Origin: GWE2-51-13 sp041736705
Lineage (GTDB): Bacteria; Bacillota_I; Bacilli_A; Erysipelotrichales; Erysipelotrichaceae
DNA: 26,210 nt
Direction of reading: 5' to 3'
NCBI GenBank assembly: GCA_041736705.1
Contig: JBGSTC010000027.1
Span: 1-26,210 of the forward strand
A model generated the notes under the pieces. The model searched no databases and was not told where the DNA came from. It was given only the letters and a program-made list of their open reading frames with translations. The translations under genes and the position numbers were made by a program. Shown here piece by piece: positions 21,312 to 26,210 of this stretch (its first letter is position 1; each line of letters starts with the position of its first letter).

Positions 21312-22400
21312 TTAGTGAAGGAAGCCAAGGATAGCACCGGCCAGGATCAACCAGGTCGAATTGACTTTCGTGGAAATCAAGACGAAGAAACTCGCGATGA
21401 AGATGATGAGTGAGGGAAGGTCGATCAGTGTCGCCATGCCCAGCTTGATCGATACCGCCGCCATCAAGGCGATGGATGCGGCGTTGACCCCGTCCAAAAC
21501 CCAGGAGATGCGCTTGGATGCGCGCATCTTAGCCAGAACGGGATGCAGGAAATACACAAGAAGAAACGAAGGAAGGAAAATGCCGAGGGTCGCAAGCATC
21601 GCCCCGCTGAATCCATGGATCAGATACCCGATGAACGTCGCCGTGGTGAATACGGGTCCCGGGGTGAACTGTCCCACCGCGACCGCATCCAAGAGTTGTT
21701 TCGCGGTAATCGCACCATACTTCAGTACGAATTCGGATTCAAGGAAGGAGAGCAGGACATAACCGCTGCCGTAAAGAACCAAACCGATTTTTAAGAACGT
21801 CAGGAAAAGCAAGGTCAAGGAGATCGGTTCGACGGCAAGCATCTTCCGTCGGTTTTCACGTAGTTCGAAATAGACAAACGTCAAGAAACCCGCCGCCAGC
21901 AACAAAGGGATTTCCGAATATCCCAAGAGGGATAAGGCAAGTACGACTGCGAAAATCACGAGGGCTTCTTTCTTCTTCAACAAGGTCTTGGATAAGCGAT
22001 ACAGAGCTTGGGCGACGATCGCCAACACGACCGGTTTGACCCCGTCGAACATCCCGGCGATCGCAGGGAGACTGCCGTAGTTCACATAAACCATCGCCAA
22101 CGCCAAGACGATCGCCATCGCGGGGAAGATGAAACTTACCCCGGCGAGAATCAGTCCGATTCTCCCTCCGCGCTCCAAGCCCAGATGGATCGCCATTTCG
22201 GTGGAGTTAGGACCGGGGATCAGGTTCGTGAACCCCAGAAGATCCACGAAACGCTCGCGGCTGATCCATTTCCGTTTCGTGATGATTTCTTCTTCCATCA
22301 TCGCGATGTGGGCGGCCGGACCGCCGAACGCCGTCAGTCCGAGTTTACCGAAGACGGTAACGATTTCTTTATAGGTTTCTTTCGAATAGTTTTCTTTCAT
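21312..22400 (-). CDS. chrA: Chromate transporter (CHR family, ChrA)
   Basis: The 362-residue membrane protein carries both halves of the long-chain CHR family. The first repeat has FGKLGLTAFGGPAAHIAMME (17-36) and LIPGPNSTEMAIHLG. The second has FLKIGLVLYGSGYVLLSFLE and VGQFTPGPVFTTATFIGY. Ten or so hydrophobic segments follow the usual plan. The family exports chromate, and many environmental members may move other oxyanions. The ATG has AAAGGAG upstream and lies 9 bases after the MFS stop, so the two are co-transcribed under PadR. The family match is strong, but chromate as the true substrate is uncertain. Confidence 0.92.
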   Translation of the reverse strand: MKENYSKETYKEIVTVFGKLGLTAFGGPAAHIAMMEEEIITKRKWISRERFVDLLGFTNLIPGPNSTEMAIHLGLERGGRIGLILAGVSFIFPAMAIVLALAMVYVNYGSLPAIAGMFDGVKPVVLAIVAQALYRLSKTLLKKKEALVIFAVVLALSLLGYSEIPLLLAAGFLTFVYFELRENRRKMLAVEPISLTLLFLTFLKIGLVLYGSGYVLLSFLESEFVLKYGAITAKQLLDAVAVGQFTPGPVFTTATFIGYLIHGFSGAMLATLGIFLPSFLLVYFLHPVLAKMRASKRISWVLDGVNAASIALMAAVSIKLGMATLIDLPSLIIFIASFFVLISTKVNSTWLILAGAILGFLH

Positions 22401-22409
22401 GTTGCTCCT

Positions 22410-23624
22410 TTAACGCGTTTCAACGCGGGCGTTTTCATCTTTACCGAAGAAGATGAAAATGCATGTCCCGACCAATCCAAGGAATCCGGCAGTGATGAAA
22501 TTCGCCGACGGGGAGAGACTCCAGAGATAGGCGCTGGACAGCGAGACGATCGAGACGACAAAGTCCCGTAATAGGTAATAGGTGCCGAACATCGAAGCTT
22601 TCGTCCCCGACGGCGCCAGTTTCACGATCAAGGCTTTGCGTGTCGGTTCCCCGAATTCCTTCAACCCCCGGATCACAAAGGCGAACATCAGCATCTCCAT
22701 CGACCTGGACATCAAGAGGATCCAGGGGAAGACGGTGAAGAAACCGAAGGTGATCGCGACCAAGGTCTTACTGGATGTGCGTTCGTTGAGGATCGCGACC
22801 GGAATGTACACCAGCATCGCGACGACCATTTCAATCAAGGTGAGAAGACTGAAGAACAAGGCGGGGAACTCGTTCACCTGCATGACCCAGAGGACCACGA
22901 AGGCATAGGGGATTTGTTCGGCGAAACGGACGAAGATATCGCTCAACAGGAGCGTTTTCAATGCGCCCGGCATGTTTCGATAGGTTGTGAAGATATTGGG
23001 GGTCGAGGATTTTACGCTTTGTTTATCTTCCACGAACTTCCAGAGGAAGAAGAGGGCGAAGATCCCGAGACCGAAAGCGAAAGCGAAGGCGATCCGCGCT
23101 CCTTCGCGGATCCCGTAGGCTTGGATGAAGAACGCCCCTAGAATCGGTCCTAGCGCCATCGGGATGCGTCGTACCAACGAATGAAGGGAAACCCCCATCG
23201 TTTGTTTCTCCACCTTCACCGTCGAAGAGACCAAAGACAGAATCGCAGGTAGGGATAAAGCCGTCCACGAGATGAAGAAAATCGCACCGAGGAGTACGGC
23301 TTGCCAGTACGGAAAGACGATGACGATCAGATAACCGACCAGGGAAACACAGGTATAGGCGATCAGGGCGCGTTTATAGCCGAAGCGATCGGAAATCGCA
23401 CCGCCCACGTACGAATAGATCGCACTGAGGAAGTTGTCCATCGCATTGAGGAAACCGACCGCATAGACCGATCCGCCGATCGCGATGAGATAGATGGGAA
23501 GGAATCTTTCCCCCATCTTCTCCCCGAGTCCAAGCAAGACCACCATGCCCAACATGGATAAGACGCTGGGATTCACACCGAAGAACTTCTTTACCCGGTG
23601 GAAACGTTGGGGTTCATTCGTCAT
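22410..23624 (-). CDS. MFS efflux transporter
   Basis: The 404-residue protein is a 12-helix major facilitator. Evidence is GGAISDRFGYKRALI (the conserved loop between helices 2 and 3, GxxxDRxGxxR), GVSLHSLVRRIPMALGPILGAFF, and the second-half counterpart around VIRGLKEFGEPTRKALIVKLAP. The ATG at 23624 is preferred because GAGGAA precedes it. An ATG at 23648 lacks a ribosome site. It overlaps the PadR gene by 11 bases, so it is the second gene of the PadR operon, a layout typical for multidrug or toxin exporters repressed by PadR. The substrate cannot be told. Confidence 0.9.
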   Translation of the reverse strand: MTNEPQRFHRVKKFFGVNPSVLSMLGMVVLLGLGEKMGERFLPIYLIAIGGSVYAVGFLNAMDNFLSAIYSYVGGAISDRFGYKRALIAYTCVSLVGYLIVIVFPYWQAVLLGAIFFISWTALSLPAILSLVSSTVKVEKQTMGVSLHSLVRRIPMALGPILGAFFIQAYGIREGARIAFAFAFGLGIFALFFLWKFVEDKQSVKSSTPNIFTTYRNMPGALKTLLLSDIFVRFAEQIPYAFVVLWVMQVNEFPALFFSLLTLIEMVVAMLVYIPVAILNERTSSKTLVAITFGFFTVFPWILLMSRSMEMLMFAFVIRGLKEFGEPTRKALIVKLAPSGTKASMFGTYYLLRDFVVSIVSLSSAYLWSLSPSANFITAGFLGLVGTCIFIFFGKDENARVETR

Positions 23625-23940
23625 GGTTCGTTTCCTCTTTGATTTCATCGATCAATTCATCCAGGAAAGAAAGGGCGAGTTTCAATTCGTTCTTACCGCT
23701 TTCGGTGATCGAATAGTATTTCCGGATCTTGCCGTCCACGTTGATCGGTTCAACCGTCAACAACCCTTCCTTCAGCATCCCATGCAAAATCGGATAGAGC
23801 GTCCCCGGTGAACTGTTGTATCCATGTTCATGCAGTTCCTCCAGTAACCATCCGCCAAAGACGGGTTCTTTTTGGGCGTGGTGGAGGATATGCAGGCTGA
23901 TGAAGCCGGTTTGGAGTCGTTTGCGTAGTTGGTTTTCCAT
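23614..23940 (-). CDS. PadR family transcriptional regulator
   Basis: The 108-residue regulator is a single PadR winged-helix domain with a short C-terminal dimerization helix. It shows LQTGFISLHILHHAQKEPVFGGWLLEEL, then SSPGTLYPILHGMLKEGLL (the PadR signature) and the wing DGKIRKYYSITESGKNEL. PadR proteins dimerize and normally repress their own operon until a ligand binds. GAGG precedes the ATG. A 36-bp dyad lies immediately upstream, between -10 and ribosome site, so autorepression of padR-MFS-chrA is likely. Confidence 0.93.
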   Translation of the reverse strand: MENQLRKRLQTGFISLHILHHAQKEPVFGGWLLEELHEHGYNSSPGTLYPILHGMLKEGLLTVEPINVDGKIRKYYSITESGKNELKLALSFLDELIDEIKEETNHDE

Positions 23941-23949
23941 CGTACCTCG

Positions 23950-23985
23950 CTGATATCGTATCTCGATATCGAATTACGATATCAG
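23950..23985. promoter_or_regulatory. PadR operator: nested 36-bp palindrome
   Basis: CTGATATCGTA (23950-23960) and TACGATATCAG (23975-23985) are exact inverted copies. The palindrome CGATATCG (23964-23971) sits exactly at their centre (23967.5). It spans the region from the -10 to the ribosome site of padR. Confidence 0.85.
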
Positions 23986-24012
23986 TATAACAAAGATAAC
24001 AATATCGGGCAA
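23984..24012 (-). promoter_or_regulatory. Promoter of the PadR operon
   Basis: On the minus strand: TTGCCC (24007-24012), a 17-base spacer, and TATACT (23984-23989), whose end overlaps the operator by two bases. Confidence 0.6.
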
Positions 24013-24021
24013 GGAAGATGC

Positions 24022-24044
24022 AAAAAAGCCACTCACATGGCTTT
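24022..24044 (-). terminator. Terminator of the pirin gene
   Basis: AAAGCCA (24025-24031) and TGGCTTT (24038-24044) form a 7-bp stem with a 6-base loop and a T-run on the minus strand. It overlaps the pirin stop codon. Confidence 0.8.
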
Positions 24045-24734
24045 CTTCATTTCGACGATAAGGAAATGGGAGGGTTGGATGGCAAGGAGGTCGAGGTTTT
24101 CTTCCACGATCTCAAGCGCATCCCCCGCAAAGAGATCGACACCGTTCACATCAGCCCGTCCTTCGATCAACACCAGATAGGCTTGTCTGCCGGTGTGGAC
24201 GATGAAGGTGCTTTCGGTCGAGGCTTCCATGTCGATGGCGAGGATGTTGACGTCCTGGTTCAGTTTGATCGGGGCGTCGCCTTCTTTGGATGAAACCAGA
24301 TGCAACCACTTGTTTCTGCGGTCGACCCAGGGAAAACGGAAATCACCGTAGGCCGGGGTATGTCCCTTCTTGTCCGGGACGATCCAAAGTTGCAGGAAAC
24401 GGAGGGGTTCTTTGGCATTGTTGTATTCGCTATGAAGGATGCCGGTCCCGGCGCTCATGTATTGCACCTCGCCACGCTTAAGGGTATGGGCGTTCCCCAT
24501 CGAATCCCGATGGGTGATTTCCCCGTCCACCACATAGGTCACGATTTCCATGTCGTTGTGGGGATGAAGGTCGAACCCGTCGTTGGCTTTCACCAGATCG
24601 TCGTTGAGGACACGCAACACCCCGAAGCGCAGGTTCTCGGGGTTATAGTATTCCGCGAACGAAAAATGAAAGCGGGACTTCAGCCATCCTTTGTTGGAAA
24701 GAAACATTCTCTTCGAATCGATATATCGAATCAT
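24033..24734 (-). CDS. Pirin family protein (YhhW-like cupin)
   Basis: The 233-residue protein is a two-cupin pirin. The metal ligands are all present: H57 and H59 (FDLHPHNDMEIVTYVVDGE), then H101 and E103 (MSAGTGILHSEYN). Other hallmarks are FSFAEYYNPENLRFGVLRVLNDD and GEITHRDSMGN. Many bacterial pirins have quercetinase (flavonol dioxygenase) activity or act as redox sensors; which applies here is open. The start is uncertain between ATG codons at 24737 and 24734. The second is preferred because AAGGTG is better spaced. It has its own promoter and terminator and is divergent from the alcohol dehydrogenase. Confidence 0.92.
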   Translation of the reverse strand: MIRYIDSKRMFLSNKGWLKSRFHFSFAEYYNPENLRFGVLRVLNDDLVKANDGFDLHPHNDMEIVTYVVDGEITHRDSMGNAHTLKRGEVQYMSAGTGILHSEYNNAKEPLRFLQLWIVPDKKGHTPAYGDFRFPWVDRRNKWLHLVSSKEGDAPIKLNQDVNILAIDMEASTESTFIVHTGRQAYLVLIEGRADVNGVDLFAGDALEIVEENLDLLAIQPSHFLIVEMKKAM

Positions 24735-24759
24735 CATCCCACCTTCTTTCAGTATCCAT

Positions 24760-24788
24760 AATATAGCGATTTGAGTCCTGCCTTTCAA
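24760..24788 (-). promoter_or_regulatory. Promoter of the pirin gene
   Basis: On the minus strand: TTGAAA (24783-24788), a 17-base spacer, and TATATT (24760-24765). It is divergent from the alcohol dehydrogenase promoter about 15 bases away. Confidence 0.65.
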
Positions 24789-24802
24789 GAACCGTGCCCT
24801 TC

Positions 24803-24830
24803 TTGCGCTTTATGGGGAGCGTGATACAAT
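24803..24830 (+). promoter_or_regulatory. Promoter of the alcohol dehydrogenase gene
   Basis: TTGCGC (24803-24808), a 16-base spacer, and the extended -10 TGATACAAT (24822-24830), about 35 bases before the start codon. Confidence 0.6.
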
Positions 24831-24865
24831 GAAACCAACAGAAACCACCCAGGAGGTGCGACAGT

Positions 24866-26074
24866 ATGAAAGCGTATGCCCGTTTGTATCAGGCCGTTTT
24901 CCGTCTCATTCTACCGCGTATGCCTTGGCGTCAGCCGGAATTGATCAAAGGGGAAGGAAGCGTCGCGGGGATCGGGAATGCCGTGAAAGCCTACGGCGTC
25001 GACCGTGCCCTTTTGGTGAGCGATCCGGGTTTGGTTCGATTGGGTTTTGTGGACCAAGTCCGCGAACATCTGGAGAAAGCGAACGTACGTGTCGTTGTCT
25101 ATGACAAGACACAGGCCAATCCGACGATCGACCAGATTGAAGAAGCGCTGTTGCTTTATCGTGAAGGGTCATGCCAGGGCATCGTCGCCTTGGGTGGCGG
25201 TTCTCCGATGGATCTGGCGAAAGCGGTCGGGGCACGGATCGCCATGCCGAATAAAACCATCCCTCAACTCAAAGGGATCTTGAAAATCAAACATAACCTT
25301 CCTCCGCTGTTCGCGATTCCGACCACGGCGGGGACGGGGAGCGAAGTGACGGTCGCTGCGGTCGTGACGGATTCCAAGACGAAAGAGAAATATGCGATCT
25401 CCGATCTGCATCTTATCCCGATCCTGGCGATCCACGATCCTTCGCTGACGGTCGGATTACCTCCCCACATCACGTCGACGACAGGGATGGATGCGCTCAC
25501 GCATGCAGTGGAAGCGTATCTGAACCACACCTCCATGCCCGTTACCAACCAAGAGTCCGAGGAAGCGGTACAACTGATTTTCAAGAGTCTACTGAAGGCG
25601 TATGAAAACGGCAACGATATCCGGGCAAGGGAAGACATGCAGAAAGCGGCGTTCCTTGCGGGAGCCGCCTTTACGAAAGCCTATGTCGGTTATGTCCATG
25701 GGTTGGCGCATCAACTGGGCGGATTCTACGGGATTCCCCATGGCTTGGCCAATGCGGTGATCCTACCGATTGTCCTGGATTATTACGGGGATAAAGTCGA
25801 AGGGAAACTAGCGCGCTTGGCGGATGTCGCCAGCCTATCCACCCCGACGATGAGCAGGAAAGAAAAAGCGGATGCGTTTAAAAACGCGATCAAGGAAATG
25901 AACCGCAGGATGAACATTCCCCAGACCCTTGACGGAATCAAGGAAGAAGATCTGGCGATCCTGGTACAACGGGCGCTGGAGGAAGTCAATCCGGCCTATC
26001 CCGTACCGGTGATCCTCAACGGGAAACAATTGCTTGAACTCTACCATCACGTAATGAAGGCATCGTCACACTAA
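24866..26074 (+). CDS. Iron-containing alcohol dehydrogenase
   Basis: The 402-residue protein is a full group III (Fe-ADH) dehydrogenase that interconverts alcohols and aldehydes or ketones with NAD(P)H. The nucleotide site shows VALGGGSPMDLAK (107-119) and PTTAGTGSE (152-160). The metal ligands are D209 and H213 (GMDALTHAVEAY), H278 (YVHGLAHQLGG) and H292 (GIPHGLANAVILP). GGAGGTG is 8 bases before the ATG. The stop codon is only 2 bases from the IS tip at 26077, so the native terminator is gone and transcripts probably end inside the IS. The substrate cannot be inferred from these motifs. The divergent pirin gene is the only neighbour. Confidence 0.93.
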   Translation: MKAYARLYQAVFRLILPRMPWRQPELIKGEGSVAGIGNAVKAYGVDRALLVSDPGLVRLGFVDQVREHLEKANVRVVVYDKTQANPTIDQIEEALLLYREGSCQGIVALGGGSPMDLAKAVGARIAMPNKTIPQLKGILKIKHNLPPLFAIPTTAGTGSEVTVAAVVTDSKTKEKYAISDLHLIPILAIHDPSLTVGLPPHITSTTGMDALTHAVEAYLNHTSMPVTNQESEEAVQLIFKSLLKAYENGNDIRAREDMQKAAFLAGAAFTKAYVGYVHGLAHQLGGFYGIPHGLANAVILPIVLDYYGDKVEGKLARLADVASLSTPTMSRKEKADAFKNAIKEMNRRMNIPQTLDGIKEEDLAILVQRALEEVNPAYPVPVILNGKQLLELYHHVMKASSH

Positions 26075-26076
26075 AC

Positions 26077-26210
26077 TGTACCCTTTGTAAAGGACACAAA
26101 ATAAAAGCAGGGGTAAGATCGTCGAAGTTGGCGATCTTTTTCATGTTTGAACGGTGATTTGCGATATTCTCATCGGAAGTAGTAGGATAGGACTCCTTCT
26201 TTCTGATAGA
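26077..26210 (-). mobile_element. 3' end of an insertion sequence (right copy, truncated by the window)
   Basis: This is the inverted copy of the element at 1-135. The tip TGTACCCTTTG starts at 26077 and the possible transposase end reads on the minus strand at 26170-26210. Both copies point their 3' ends into the window. A contig that ends in repeats at both sides is the simplest explanation; a composite transposon is possible but untested. Confidence 0.55.
26115..26141 (+). terminator. Terminator carried in the IS 3' end (right copy)
   Basis: AAGATCG (26115-26121) and CGATCTT (26132-26138) form a stem that runs straight into five T. It faces transcripts from the alcohol dehydrogenase gene, which has no other terminator. 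Confidence 0.65.

Larger units (their letters stand above)
26072..26210. repeat. 139-bp perfect terminal inverted repeat, right arm
   Basis: Exact reverse complement of 2-140. It begins within the alcohol dehydrogenase stop codon (TAAAC) and continues through the presumed IS end to the window edge. Confidence 0.97.

Noticed and set aside
1..26210. A complete composite transposon carrying the whole window
   Set aside because: Only the 3' ends of the IS copies are visible, the cargo is ordinary chromosomal genes, and a contig limited by repeats explains the ends as well. Kept as a possibility in findings, not annotated.

Overview
The window is a gene-dense stretch of low-to-medium GC bacterial chromosome, most like a Bacillota or Mycoplasmatota lineage (for example an Acholeplasma/Izemoplasma-type organism). 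The reasons are strong GGAGG-type ribosome sites, TTG-16/17-TATAAT promoters, three DegV/DAK2 fatty-acid-kinase-type proteins, Gram-positive-style lipoproteins, PadR and AraC regulators, and UGA used as a normal stop codon, which excludes Mycoplasma proper. I cannot name a genus. No rRNA, tRNA, CRISPR array, phage module or known riboswitch was seen. No stretch longer than about 170 bases lacks a gene, apart from the IS ends.

Layout. (a) The two ends of the window are a perfect 139-bp inverted repeat (2-140 and 26072-26210) that looks like the 3' end of an insertion sequence in opposite orientations. (b) 223-5431: two single-domain DegV proteins, a CoA-binding protein, a VOC/PhnB-like protein, a thioredoxin reductase plus double-CxxC protein disulfide oxidoreductase operon, and a RAYT/Y1-transposase-like protein that lacks the second histidine of its HUH motif. 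(c) 5597-10746, plus strand: a membrane diguanylate cyclase with a C-terminal hemerythrin domain, tightly coupled to a class II photolyase, then a PAS-PAS-PAS-GGDEF-HD-GYP protein. (d) 16186 down to 10775, minus strand: a compact six-gene operon of DUF1295 membrane enzyme, DUF2177 membrane protein, stand-alone cobalamin-binding domain, FtsX-type ABC permease, ABC ATPase and a DAK2-DegV fusion. (e) 16353-19385: an acetate/succinate-type transporter and two overlapping lipoprotein genes (PstS-like and DUF3298-like). (f) 19430-23940: an AraC regulator and a PadR-MFS-ChrA-esterase cluster with a fine palindromic PadR operator. (g) 24033-26074: divergent pirin and iron-containing alcohol dehydrogenase genes.

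How it may work together (inference). Much of the window concerns stress sensing and the membrane: oxygen (hemerythrin), possibly light (photolyase, CarH-like cobalamin domain), redox (TrxR/PDO), c-di-GMP turnover, and fatty-acid or lipid handling (DegV, DAK2-DegV, DUF1295, FtsX-type ABC). The six-gene operon is the best candidate for an undescribed system: a cobalamin-based sensor without its own DNA-binding domain, embedded among membrane-lipid genes and close to a photolyase. The promoters share an unusual extended -10, TGATACAAT.
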